Source: Cryptomeria japonica (lineage: Eukaryota > Streptophyta > Pinopsida > Cupressales > Cupressaceae). Taken from it: 25,000 bases of DNA. The notes beneath the pieces were generated by a model. The model was not told where the DNA came from. It saw nothing but the letters and a program-made list of their open reading frames with translations, and ran no database searches. Below, piece after piece: positions 9,885-19,331 of the stretch. Within the stretch, counting starts at the first letter, position 1. Each line of letters opens with the position of its first letter. Location of the stretch: contig NW_026729152.1 of assembly GCF_030272615.1 (NCBI RefSeq), positions 102,501 through 127,500 on the forward strand, read 5' to 3'. The position numbers and the translations under genes were made by a program.

Positions 9885-9894
9885 CCCCTATATA
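9885..9894 (-). promoter_or_regulatory. Pol I-like spacer promoter core 13 (most distal)
   Basis: Same TATATAGGGG core, but with one extra T just upstream on the - strand (CTTTATATAGGGG instead of CTTATATAGGGG). It is the promoter nearest to the 5S genes, about 2.7 kb from 5S copy 1 and divergent from it. Confidence 0.58.
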
Positions 9895-9979
9895 AAGCTA
9901 TTTGTCCGATTCTCATACGTGTAGTCTGCAGCAGCGATTAGGACATCGACCCCAACTTCCGAATTCGTTTGCATTGACC

Positions 9980-10124
9980 GCACCAAAGGTGCACGCCTTG
10001 GTGTGCACCCTGGAGTGCACTTTGGTGCTCACCTCGGTGCACACTTTGGTGTGCACCTCGGTGTGCACCAAAGGTGCGCACCTTGGAGCGCACCAAAGGT
10101 GTACACTTTGGAGCGCACCACATA
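9980..10124. repeat. Short GTGCAC/GTGCGCAC repeats
   Basis: About ten copies of a unit of 15-20 bp such as GGTGTGCACC, GGTGCTCACC, GGAGTGCAC and GGTGCGCACC, joined by TTTGG or TTGGAG. It begins after the ACCGCACCAAAGGTGCACG seed of the 157/220-bp repeat and ends at a truncated GGGTCTTTGAG (10125). It is the leftmost cluster of the GGTGCGCACC-type motif that dominates the window from 12200 onward. Confidence 0.8.
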
Positions 10125-10652
10125 GGGTCTTTGAGAGGTTGGCGCAGTGCGCACACCAAGGTGGGTGTTGAGGTGCGTGCCGAGGTGGGTGGGTGCTAGG
10201 GTGCGCTCCATGGTGGGTGCCAGGGTGGGTGCGTGCTAGGGTGGATTCCAAAGAGGGTCATAGGGTGGGTGCCAAGGTGGGTTGGTGATATAGTGGGTTC
10301 AAAGGTGGGTACTAGGGTGGGTTCCAAGGTGGGTCACAAGTTGGGTGCCAGGATGCGTGGGTGTTAGGTTGGGTGCCAAGGTGGGCTCCTGCGTGGGTGG
10401 GTGCTAGGGTGGGTTTCAAGGTGGACGCGAGGGCGGGTGCCAAGGTGGGTAACAAGTTGGGTGTTAGGATGGGTGAGTGCTAGAGTGGGTGCCAAGGTGG
10501 GTGGGTGCTAAGGTGGATGCCAAGGTGGTTCACAGGGTGGGTGGGTTCTAGGGTGAGTTCCAAGGTGGGTCACAGGTTCAGTGCTAGGGTGGGTGTCAAG
10601 GCGGGTGTCGAGGTGCCTGGGTGCTAGGGTGTGGATGCCAATGTGGGTCATA

Positions 10653-10671
10653 GGGTGGGTACTAGGGTGGG
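10653..10671 (+). other. G-quadruplex motif
   Basis: Four GGG runs are separated by loops of 1, 5 and 1 nt, which meets the canonical quadruplex pattern. It lies within the G-rich minisatellite. Confidence 0.6.
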
Positions 10672-11376
10672 CTGCAATGTGGGTGCCAAGGTGGGTAACA
10701 TGCTCGGTGGGTTCTAAATTGGGTGCCAGGGTGGGTGTGCACCCACCTTGCCCGAGGTGGGTGCCAAGGTGCCAGTGTGGGTGGGTGCTAAGGTGGATGC
10801 CAAGGTGGGTGAGAAGGTGGGTGATAGGTTGAGTGGTAGGATGGGTGGGTGCCAAGATGGGTCACAGGGTGGGTGCAAGGGTGGGTAGGTGCTAGGGTTG
10901 GTGTCAGGGTGGGTGGGTGCTAGGTTGGGTTCCAAGGTGGGTGCGAGGGTGAGTGTCAAGGTGGGTCACAGGTTAGGTGCTAGGATGGGTGAGTGCTAGG
11001 GTGCAAAGGTGCCAGGGTGGGTGCTAGGATGGGTCGATGCTAGGGTGAGTGGCAAGGTGGGTCCACAAGTGTCAAGGTGGGTGCCGAGGTGGGTGCCAAG
11101 TCGGCGACTGCTATGGTGGATGCCAAGGTGGGTCACGGGGTGGGTGCCAAGTTGCTAGGTTGGGTTCCAAGGTGGGTGCCAACGTGGGTGCTAGGGTGCG
11201 TGGGTTAAAGGGTGTGTCACAACGTGGGTGCCAGGATGGGTGCGCACCCACACTGGCCAAGACGGGTGCGGGTGCAAGGTTGGGTTCCAAGCCCGGTCAC
11301 AGGCTGGGTGCTAGGATGGGTGGGTGCCAAGGTGGGCACCAGGGTGGGTGCACCCACCCTGGCCAAGGTGGGTCAC

Positions 11377-11408
11377 GGGGTGGGTCCTAGGGTGGGTAAC
11401 GGGGTGGG
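11377..11408 (+). other. G-quadruplex motif with six G runs
   Basis: Six runs of GGG or GGGG occur with loops of 1, 5, 1, 4 and 1 nt. It sits 26 bp inside the left end of the duplicated 7,923-bp unit. Confidence 0.6.
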
Positions 11409-11820
11409 TACTAAGGTGCGTGCCAAGGTGGGTCATAGGGTGGGTGCCAAGGTGGGCACCAGGGTGGGTGTGCACCAACCCTAGCCAGGGTAGGTCACGG
11501 GGTGGTTGTCGGGGTGGGCGTCAAGGAGCCAAGGTGGGTGGCAAGTAGCCAAGTTGCGTGCCAAGGTGGGTGTCGGGGTGGGTGCCAAGGATCCAAGGTG
11601 GGTGCCAAGGAACCAAGGTGGGTGTCTGGGTGGGTGCCGAGGTGGGAGCCAGGGTGGGTCCCAAGGTGAGTGCAAAGGTGGGTGCCAGGGTCAAGGTGAG
11701 TGCCAATGTGGGTTCCAAGGTGCCAGGGTCAGGGTGAGTGCCAATGTGGGTTCAAAGGTGCTAAGTTGGGTGCGAGGTTGGGTGCGAGGGTGGGTGGGTG
11801 CCAAGGTGTGCTAGGTGGAA

Positions 11821-12200
11821 GCCCGGGTGGGTCGGCATCCCATGGGTGTCGAGTTGGGTGCCTGATGGGTGCTTCTTGTCAAGTTTTAGTCGTCGGGACT
11901 CATTTCGAGCCTTAGAGGTCGTTTCTTGTCCGGTTGCCCTGTCTTCGACCTGGGAACCCAATTTTGGTCCTCGGGTCCCATTTTTTTTTGTCTCGCATCC
12001 CACTTTTGGCCTGTGGCCTTTTCGGGGTCGATTCTCGTTTTGGGCATCAGAGCATGTTTCTTCTCCTAAAACCCAATATTTGTTTATTAAGTCTCGGAAC
12101 ACATTTTTGTTCTCGTGGACCCATCATGGGTCTTGGAACGCATTTGTGGTCCTTGGGTCCCATTTTGCATCCCGAAACTTGTGTTTTGGTGCTTGATCCC
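11821..12200. other. Less repetitive segment between the minisatellite and the 5S flank
   Basis: A 380-bp stretch of ordinary composition between GC-rich repeats. It holds degenerate short repeats (GGGTCCCATTTT, TCTCGCATCCCACTTTTGG, CTTGGGTCCCATTTTGCATC) and an AT-rich patch near 12075-12095. No RNA or protein gene is recognised. The second copy is at about 19744-20123. Confidence 0.6.
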
Positions 12201-12604
12201 TATTTTGGGTGCCCACCTTGCACCAAGTGCGCACCCGGGGCAAACCGAGCGCCTTGGTGCACCGGGGCAAGATCGAGCGTGCACCCGAGGCGCCCCGAAC
12301 ATGCACCAAGGTGCACTCGGCCCACATGTGAGCGCAGGTCGTTGCGCCCGAGGTGGTGTGTGGGCACCGCGTTGCAGACGGGACACTGCACGCACACGAC
12401 GCCCCCTCCAGGTGCACGCACGTAGGCCGGGCCGGGTGCACACCCGACGCCCTAGCAAGGTGCGCGCACCCGGGCAGGGCTCACACTTGGCGAACGGGGC
12501 GCACTTCGCGAGGGAGGGTGTGCACCTCGACGGGGGTGGGTGGCCGGGGTGGATTCGCACGTGGGTCGCGGTTTGCTAAGTACACACTGCGACAAGCTCA
12601 TAAC
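12201..12604. other. GC-rich 5' flank of 5S copy 1
   Basis: Contains CGCACCCGGGGCAAACCGAG and scattered GTGCAC/GTGCGCAC motifs related to the modules downstream. Immediately upstream of the 5S gene there is a C at -1, as in plant 5S genes, but no clear TATA-like element near -28 (the sequence is GCTAAGTACACAC). The 12087-12560 and 12115-12579 frames are open on both strands, which argues against coding. Confidence 0.55.
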
Positions 12605-12722
12605 GGGTGCGATCATACCAGCGTTAGTGCACCGGATCCCATCAGAACTCCGCAGTTAAGCGCGCTTGGGCCGGAGTAGTACTGGGATGGGTGACCTCCC
12701 GGGAAGTCCCGGTGTTGCACCC
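12605..12722 (+). rRNA. 5S ribosomal RNA, copy 1
   Basis: A complete plant-type 5S rRNA gene of 118 bp, transcribed by RNA polymerase III into the 5S RNA of the cytoplasmic large ribosomal subunit. It starts with GGGTGCGATCATACCAGC and ends with GTGTTGCACCC; the two ends pair to form helix I. The internal control region is intact: the A-box part is AGTTAAGCGCGCTTGGGC (from 12654) and the C-box part GATGGGTGACCTCCCGGGAA (12686 on). The variant bases (CGCAGTTAAGCGCGC, GGGCCGGAGTAGTACTGGG) are of the kind I recall from gymnosperms. A T6 run follows directly. Its strand is opposite to that of the Pol I-like promoters. The exact ends may be off by one or two bases. Confidence 0.98.
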
Positions 12723-12728
12723 TTTTTT
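12723..12728 (+). terminator. Pol III terminator of 5S copy 1
   Basis: A T6 run begins at the first base after the 5S sequence, followed by a second T5 run at 12731-12735. Runs of four or more T on the non-template strand terminate Pol III. Confidence 0.92.
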
Positions 12729-12735
12729 AGTTTTT

Positions 12736-13147
12736 CGCCGGGCGTCGCAATGCTATTTGAATAAACCTTTTGCCCGTTTGCGTTCTCGTCGGGGCCGGGC
12801 CGGGCCGGGGTGCGCTGCCCGCACTACCGCGCGCGCGGGGGCGACACCGAGCGCGCACCCGAGGCGCCCCGAGCACACAGGCCACGGTGCAACCCGGGCG
12901 TTGTGCGCGCACCCCGGTGCGCCCGAGGTGCTGCGCGCGCACCCAGGTGAAATCGGTGTGCACCTCGGCCAGTGCGCGCTCGGTCGAGTCGCGCACGTTG
13001 GCCAAGGTGCACGGTGATGTTTCTTACTCTAAGGTTCCGCACCAGACGCCCGGGACAGGTGAGCGAAGCTGGGCGGGGCCGGGTGCGCGGCCGGGGCAGG
13101 TGCACGCAGCTGGAGAGAGCTTTGGAGCACACTTCGGAGCGCACCAA
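12736..13147. other. GC-rich 3' flank of 5S copy 1
   Basis: A short ordinary segment (CGCAATGCTATTTGAATAAA near 12750) gives way to very GC-rich sequence with GGGCCGGGCCGGGCCGGGG (about 12792) and GTGCGCGCACC motifs. No gene is seen. The same sequence follows 5S copy 2 at 20659-21070. Confidence 0.6.
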
Positions 13148-14650
13148 TGATGCGCTCCATTCAAAAGTTTCCTGAAAAGGCAAAAAAAGTTGAGATTATA
13201 GAATTTCCCACTTGAGAGATTGTAAAAAAAAAAAATTTAAAATGAAGGAAACGCGGGTGCCAAGGTGTGCGCAGCCCAGCCAAGGTGTGCGCACCAAGGC
13301 GCCCACCCTGGCGAAGGTGCACGCAAGGTGCGCACCCGAGGCAAACCGGACAATTAACCCAACTTTCGACTTCGCGCGCACCTTGGAGCGCACTTCGGAG
13401 CGCTCCTTGGTGCGCACCAATCTTGGGCACCTCGGAGTGCACCATGGCGCCCACCAAGGTGCGCACCCGGGGCAAACCGAGCTCCGACTTCGTGCGCACC
13501 TTGGAGCGCACGAAAGGTGCGCACCATGGCGCCCACCAAGGTGCGCAGCCCAGCCAAGGCGTGCGCATCAAGGTGCGCACCCTGGCGAAGGTGCGCACCC
13601 GGGGCAAACCGAGCTCCGACTTCGTGCGCACCTTGGAGCGCACAAAAGGTGCGCAACCCAGCCAAGGTGTGCGCACCCCGGTCAAACCGAGCTCCGAATC
13701 GTGCGCACCAGAGGTGCACGCCATCGTGCGCACCTTGGAGCACACTTCGGAGCCCTCCTTGGTGCGCGCCGATGTTGCGCACCTCGGAGCGCACCCGGGG
13801 AAAACAATGCAATTAACCCGACTTTCGACTTCGTGGGCACCTCGGAGCGCTCTCGGGTTCGCACCTCGGAGCACACCGAGGTGCGCACCTTTGATGCGCT
13901 GCCTTCACCAATTTCCAGAAAAGGCAAGAAAACATTGAGAAGGTGTGCGCACCGAGGTGCCCACCCTGGCGAAGGTGCACGCGAGGTGCGCACCCGGGGC
14001 AAACCGGGCTCCGACTTCGTGCACGCCGCACCTTGGAGCACACTTCGGAGCGCTCCTTGGTGCGCACCAGGGCGCGCAACCCAGCCGAGGTGCCCACCCC
14101 GGCGAAGGTGCACGCGAGGTGCGCACCCGGGGCAAACCGGGCTCCGACTTCGTGCACGCCATGGTGCCCACCGCGGCGAAGGTGCACGCGAGGTGCGCAC
14201 CCGGGGCAAACCGGGCTCCGACTTCGTGCACGCCGCACCTTGGAGCACACTTCGGAGCGCTCCTTGGTGCGCACCATGGTGCCCACCAGGGCGCGCAACC
14301 CCGCCGAAGGTGCACGCGAGGTGCGCACCCGGGGCAAACCGGGCTCCGACTTCGTGCACGCCGCACCTTGGAGCACACTTCGGAGCGCTCCTTGGTGCGC
14401 ACCATGGTGCCCACCAGGGCGCGCAACCCCGCCGAAGGTGCACGCGAGGTGCGCACCCGGGGCAAACCGGGCTCCGACTTCGTGCACGCCATGGTGCGCA
14501 CCGCGGCGAAGGTGCGCACCCGGGGCAAACCGGGCTCCGACTTCGTGCACGCCGCACCTTGGAGCACACTTCGGAGCGCTCCTTGGTGCGCACCAGGGCG
14601 CGCAACCCAGCCGAGGTGCCCACCCCGGCGAAGGTGCACGCGAGGTGCGT
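13148..14650. repeat. GGTGCGCACC-module array, first part
   Basis: Modules of roughly 60-130 bp repeat, each built from GTGCGCACCCGGGGCAAACC, GAGCTCCGACTTCGTGCGCA or the later form GGGCTCCGACTTCGTGCACG, CCTTGGAGCACACTTCGGAG, CGCTCCTTGGTGCGCACC and GCGCAACCCAGCC. An AT-rich insert lies at each of 13148-13262 (diverged) and 13889-13941 (left half only). Left of about 13870 the modules have CAAACCGAGCTCC; right of it they have CAAACCGGGCTCC, so two subfamilies are joined here. Long frames on both strands, some over 500 aa, have Arg/Ala/Pro/His/Cys-rich repetitive translations and no support as genes. Confidence 0.9.
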
Positions 14651-15226
14651 ACCCGGGGCAAACCGGGCTCCGACTTCGTGCACGCCGCACCTTGGAGCAC
14701 ACTTCGGAGCGCTCCTTGGTGCGCACCATGGTGCCCACCAGGCCGCGCAACCCAGCCAAGGTGTGCGCACCAAGGTGCACGCGAGGTGCGCACCCGGGGC
14801 AAACCGGGGTCCGACTTCGTGCACGCCGCACCTTGGAGCACACATCGGGGCGCTCCCGGGTTCGCACCGGCGTTGCGCACCGTGGTGGGCACCTCGGAGC
14901 ACACCAAGGTGGGCAGCGAGGTGCGCACCTTTGATGCGATGCCTTCACTAATTTCCATAAAAGGCAAAAAAAAAACGAGATTTTAAAATTTCCGTTTTGA
15001 AAGATAGTGAGAAAAAGGGAATGCTGGTGCCATCTTGAGCCCGCCCTGGTGCGCAGCCCAGCCAAGGTGTGCGCACCAAGGTGCCCACCCTGGCGAAGGT
15101 GCGCGCCCGGGCAATTAACCCAACTTCCAACTTCGCGCGCGCCAGGGTGGGAGCGCACCCAACAACCGGGCCTGGGAAGAGCCAATGCGAGAAACCCCAC
15201 CAAACGCTCTGACAAAAAAAGAGGGG

Positions 15227-15254
15227 GCGCTCCAGTAACCCCGCTTCGGAGCGC
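15227..15254. other. GCGCTCC...GGAGCGC hairpin (first of seven)
   Basis: A 7-bp perfect stem with a 14-nt loop, AGTAACCCCGCTTC. It recurs at 15696-15723, 17579-17606, 18047-18074, 23074-23101, 23543-23570 and 24910-24937; the loop varies at one or two bases while the stem stays perfect. It follows a run of seven A and GAGG(G/C)G. Confidence 0.75.
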
Positions 15255-15423
15255 ACCCTGGGCAAACCCAGCCAAGGTGCCCACCCCGGCCAAGGTGCAG
15301 GCGAGGTGCGCACCCGGGGCAAACCGGGCTCCGACAACGTGCACGCCGCACCTTGGAGCACACTTCGTAGCGCTCCCGGGTGCGCACCTCAGAGCACACC
15401 AAGGTGGGCAGCGAGGTGCGCAC

Positions 15424-15528
15424 CTTTGATGCGCTGCCTTCACTAATTTCCAGAAAAGGCAAAAAAAAAAGGAGATTTTAAAATTTCCGTTTTGAAAGAT
15501 AGTGAAAAAAACGGAACGCGCGTGCCAT
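15424..15528. repeat. AT-rich module (representative copy)
   Basis: The module runs from CTTTGATGCGCTGCCTTCAC through TAATTTCCAGAAAAGGC, an A8-10 run, GAGATTTTAAAATTTCC and GAAAGATAGTG to GGAACGCG(G/C)GTGCC. In this copy TTCCGTTTT (15485-15493) pairs perfectly with AAAACGGAA (15508-15516). Other starts are 13889 (partial), 14929, 15894, 16528, 17281, 17776, 18245, 18601, 19115, 22776, 23271, 23741, 24375 and 24903 (truncated). Diverged forms follow the 5S genes at 13148 and 21071. Spacing is 356-753 bp. It is the only AT-rich sequence in this GC-rich region; function unknown. Confidence 0.88.
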
Positions 15529-17002
15529 CTTGAGCCCGCCCTGGTGCGCAGCCCAGGTAAGGTGCCCACCCTGGCAAAGGTGCGCACCCGGGCAATTAAC
15601 CCTACTTCCGACTTCGTGCGCGCCAGGGTGGCAACCGGGCCTCGGAAGAGCCAATGCGAGAAACCCCACCAAACGCTCCGACAAAAAAAGAGGCGGCGCT
15701 CCAATAACCCCGCTTCGGAGCGCAGCCGGGGCAAACCCAGCCAAGGTGCCCACCCCGACGAAGGTGCACGCGAGGTGCGCACCCGGGGCAAACCGGGCTC
15801 CGACAACGTGCACGCAGCACCTTGGAGCACACTTCGAAGCACTCCCGGGTGCCCACCGGCGTTGCGCACCGTGGTGGGCAGCGAGGTGCGCACCTTTGAT
15901 GCGCTGCCTTCACTAATTTCCAGAAAAAGGCAAAAAAAAATGAGATTTTAAAATTTCCGTTTTGAAAGATAGTGAAAAAAAAGGAACGCGGGTGCCATCT
16001 TGAGCCCGCCCTGGTGCGCAGCCCAGGCAAGGCATGCGCACCAAGGTGCCCACCCGAGGTGCACACCCGGGGCAAACCGGGCTCCGACTTCGTGCAGGCC
16101 GCACCTTGGAGCACACTTCGGAGCGCTCCTTGGTGCGCACCATGGTGCCCACCAGGGCGCGCAACCCAGCCAAGGTCTGCACACCAAGGTGCCCACCCCG
16201 GCGAAGGTGCACGCGAGGTGCGCACCCGGGGCAAACCGGGCTCCGACTTCGTGCACGCCATGGTGCCCACCGCGGCGAAGGTGCACGCGAGGTGCGCACC
16301 CGGGGCAAACCGGGCTCCGACTTCGTGCACGCCGCACCTTGGAGCACACTTCGGAGCGCTCCTTGGTGCGCACCATGGTGCCCACCAGGGCGCGCAACCC
16401 AGCCAAGGTGTGCGCACCAAGGTGCACGCGAGGTGCGCACCCGGGGCAAACCGGGGTCCGACTTCGTGCACGCCGCACCTTGGAGCACACATCGGAGCGC
16501 TCCCAGGTTCGCACCAGCGTTGCGCACCTTTGATGCGCTGCCTTCACTAATTTCCAGAAAAGGCAAAAAAAAACGATATTTTAAAATTTCCGTTCTGAAA
16601 GATAGTGAAAAAAACGGAACGCGGGTGCCATCTTGAGCCCTTCCTGGTGCGCAGCCCAGGCAAGTTGTGCGCACCAAGGTGCCCACCCTGGCGGAGGTGC
16701 GCGCCCGGGGCAAACCGGGCTCCGACTTCGTGCACTGCATGGTGCCCACCAAGGCGCGCAACCCAGCCAAGGTGCCCACCGCAGCGAAGGTGCACGCGAG
16801 GTGCACACCCGGGGCAAACCGGGCTCCGACTTCGTGCACGCCGCACCTTGGAGCACACTTCAGAGCGCTCCTTGGTGCGCACCAGGGCGCGCAACCCAGC
16901 CGAGGTGCCCACCCCGGCGAAGGTGCACGCGAGGTGCGCACCCGGGGCAAACCGGGCTCCGACTTCGTGCACGCCATGGTGCCCACCGCGGCGAAGGTGC
17001 GC

Positions 17003-19040
17003 ACCCGGGGCAAACCGGGCTCCGACTTCGTGCACGCCGCACCTTGGAGCACACTTCGGAGCGCTCCTTGGTGCGCACCATGGTGCCCACCAGGCCGCGC
17101 AACCCAGCCAAGGTGTGCGCACCAAGGTGCACGCGAGGTGCGCACCCGGGGCAAACCGGGGTCCGACTTCGTGCACGCCGCACCTTGGAGCACACATCGG
17201 GGCGCTCCCGGGTTCGCACCGGCGTTGCGCACCGTGGTGGGCACCTCGGAGCACACCAAGGTGGGCAGCGAGGTGCGCACCTTTGATGCGATGCCTTCAC
17301 TAATTTCCATAAAAGGCAAAAAAAAAACAAGATTTTAAAATTTCCGTTTTGAAAGATAGTGAGAAAAAGGGAATGCTGGTGCCATCTTGAGCCCGCCCTG
17401 GTGCGCAGCCCAGCCAAGGTTTGCGCACCAAGGTGCCCACCCTGGCGAAGGTGCGCGCCCGGGCAATTAACCCAACTTCCAACTTCGCGCGCGCCAGGGT
17501 GGGAGCGCACCCAACAACCGGGCCTGGGAAGAGCCAATGCGAGAAACCCCACCAAACTCTCTGACAAAAAAAGAGGGGGCGCTCCAGTAACCCCGCTTCG
17601 GAGCGCACCCTGGGCAAACCCAGCCAAGGTGCCCACCCCGGCCAAGGTGCAGGCGAGGTGCGCACCCGGGGCAAACCGGGCTCCGACAACGTGCACGCCG
17701 CACCTTGGAGCACACTTCGTAGCGCTCCCGGGTGCGCACCTCAGAGCACACCAAGGTGGGCAGCGAGGTGCGCACCTTTGATGCGCTGCCTTCACTAATT
17801 TCCAGAAAAGGCAAAAAAAAAAGGAGATTTTAAAATTTCCGTTTTGAAAGATAGTGAAAAAAACGGAACGCGCGTGCCATCTTGAGCCCGCCCTGGTGCG
17901 CAGCCCAGGTAAGGTGCCACCCTGGCAAAGGTGCGCACCCGGGCAATTAACCCTACTTCCGACTTCGTGCGCGCCAGGGTGGCAACCGGGCCTCGGAAGA
18001 GCCAATGCGAGAAACCCCACCAAACGCTCCGACAAAAAAAGAGGCGGCGCTCCAATAACCCCGCTTCGGAGCGCAGCCGGGGCAAACCAAGCCAAGGTGC
18101 CCACCCCGACGAAGGTGCACGCGAGGTGCGCACCCGGGGCAAACCGGGCTCCGACAACGTGCACGCAACACCTTGGAGCACACTTCGAAGCACTCCCGGG
18201 TGCCCACCGGCGTTGCGCACCGTGGTGGGCAGCGAGGTGCGCACCTTTGATGCGCTGCCTTCACTAATTTCCAGAAAAAGGCAAAAAAAAATGAGATTTT
18301 AAAATTTCCGTTTTGAAAGATAGTGAAAAAAAAGGAACGCGGGTGCCATCTTGAGCCCGCCCTGGTGCGCAGCCCAGGCAAGGCATGCGCACCAAGGTGC
18401 CCACCCGAGGTGCACACCCGGGGCAAACCGGGCTCCGACTTCGTGCAGGCCGCACCTTGGAGCACACTTCGGAGCGCTCCTTGGTGCGCACCATGGTGCC
18501 CACCAGGGCGCACCCGGGGCAAACCGGGCTCCGACTTTGTGCACGCCGCACCTTGGAGCACACATCGGAGCGCTCCCAGGTTCGCACCAGCGTTGCGCAC
18601 CTTTGATGCGCTGCCTTCACTAATTTCCAGAAAAGGCAAAAAAAAACGATATTTTAAAATTTCCGTTCTGAAAGATAGTGAAAAAAACGGAACGCGGGTG
18701 CCATCTTGAGCCCTTCCTGGTGCGCAGCCCAGGCAAGTTGTGCGCACCAAGGTGCCCACCCTGGCGGAGGTGCGCGCCCGGGGCAAACCGGGCTCCGACT
18801 TCGTGCACTGCATGGTGCCCACCAAGGCGCGCAACCCAGCCAAGGTGCCCACCGCAGCGAAGGTGCACGCGAGGTGCGCACCCGAGGTGCACACCCGGGG
18901 CAAACCGGGCTCCGACTTCGTGCACGCCGCACCTTGGAGCACACTTCAGAGCGCTCCTTGGTACGCACCAGGGCGCGCAACCCAGCCAAGGTGCTCACCC
19001 CGGCGAAGGTGCACGCGAGGTGCGCACCCGGGGCAAACCG
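17003..19040. repeat. Nested 2,352-bp unit, copy B, with internal deletion
   Basis: Homologous to copy A, with AT-rich modules at 17281, 17776, 18245 and 18601 and a fifth at 19115 just beyond. It differs by a one-base deletion near 17913, a loss of about 279 bp within 18500-18520 (CCACCAGGGCG joined to CACCCGGGGC), and an extra 14-bp GCACCCGAGGTGCA-type segment near 18880. Identity with copy A ends around 19040. Confidence 0.82.
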
Positions 19041-19299
19041 GGCTCGGACTTCGTGCACGCCGCACCTTGGAGCACACATCGGAGCGCTCCCGGGTTCGCA
19101 CCAGCATTGCGCACCTTTGATGCGCTGCCTTCACTAATTTCCAGAAAAGGCAAAAAAAAGAAAAAAATGAGATTTTAAAATTTCCGTTTTGAAAGATAGT
19201 GAAAAAAACGGAACGCGGGTGCCATCTTGAGCCCGCCCTGGTGTGCAGCCCAGGCAAGTTGTGCGCACCAAGGCACCCACCCTGGCCAAGGTGGGTCAC

Positions 19300-19331
19300 G
19301 GGGTGGGTCCTAGGGTGGGTAACGGGGTGGG
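19300..19331 (+). other. G-quadruplex motif, second copy
   Basis: Exact counterpart of 11377-11408 in the duplicated unit, again with six G runs. Confidence 0.6.

Larger units (their letters stand above)
8975..9980 (-). repeat. 157-bp spacer-promoter tandem repeats with one 220-bp unit
   Basis: The GGTCTTTGAGGTTGGCG-type start recurs at 8975, 9132, 9289, 9446, 9666 and 9823, giving intervals of 157, 157, 157, 220 and 157 bp. The units are shortened relatives of the 311-bp repeat: they keep GGGTCTTTGAGG, GAGTCGACCCA, the promoter core and ACATCGACCCCAACTT but lack the second half. The 220-bp unit keeps GACCGCACCAAAGGTGCACG and GCCTTGGTGCTCACC, remnants of the longer form. A further truncated start at 10125 has lost its promoter. 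Confidence 0.93.
10150..11820. repeat. G-rich minisatellite, unit about 10-12 bp
   Basis: The + strand is an almost unbroken run of GGTGGGTGCCAA, GGTGGGTGCTA, GGTGGGTTCC, GGTGGGTCACA and similar variants. The array is degenerate rather than homogeneous. From 11351 it belongs to the 7,923-bp unit that is duplicated at 19274. No stop pattern or codon signal supports the Gly/Trp/Val-rich frames on the + strand or the Pro/Thr/His-rich frames on the - strand. Confidence 0.93.
14651..17002. repeat. Nested 2,352-bp unit, copy A
   Basis: Sequence from about 14651 recurs at about 17003 with an offset of 2,352 (for example ATGCTGGTGCCATC at 15021 and 17373). It contains AT-rich modules beginning CTTTGATGCG at 14929, 15424, 15894 and 16528, and two copies of an AAGAGCCAATGCGAGAAACC segment with a small GCGCTCC/GGAGCGC hairpin (15227-15254 and 15696-15723). 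The left limit is approximate because the short modules on either side resemble each other. Confidence 0.85.
11351..19273. repeat. 7,923-bp tandem unit, copy 1 (with 5S copy 1)
   Basis: From CACCCACCCTGGCCAAGGTG at 11351, the sequence recurs at 19274 with a fixed offset of 7,923 through the minisatellite, the 5S gene and on to about 13884. The two copies meet directly, so this is a head-to-tail duplication. I saw only two single-base differences in the first 540 bp compared (11534 G against 19457 A; 11893 T against 19816 C). After a 76-bp indel the offset becomes 7,847. Confidence 0.95.

Noticed and set aside
5641-9894. Pol II TATA boxes on the + strand (TATATAAG)
   Set aside because: The - strand reading TATATAGGGG matches the Pol I start consensus better. 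The motif sits in spacer-type tandem repeats, and no coding sequence follows on the + strand.
10150-11820. Interstitial telomere repeats
   Set aside because: The unit is GGTGGGTGCCAA-like; the plant telomere repeat TTTAGGG does not occur in runs here.
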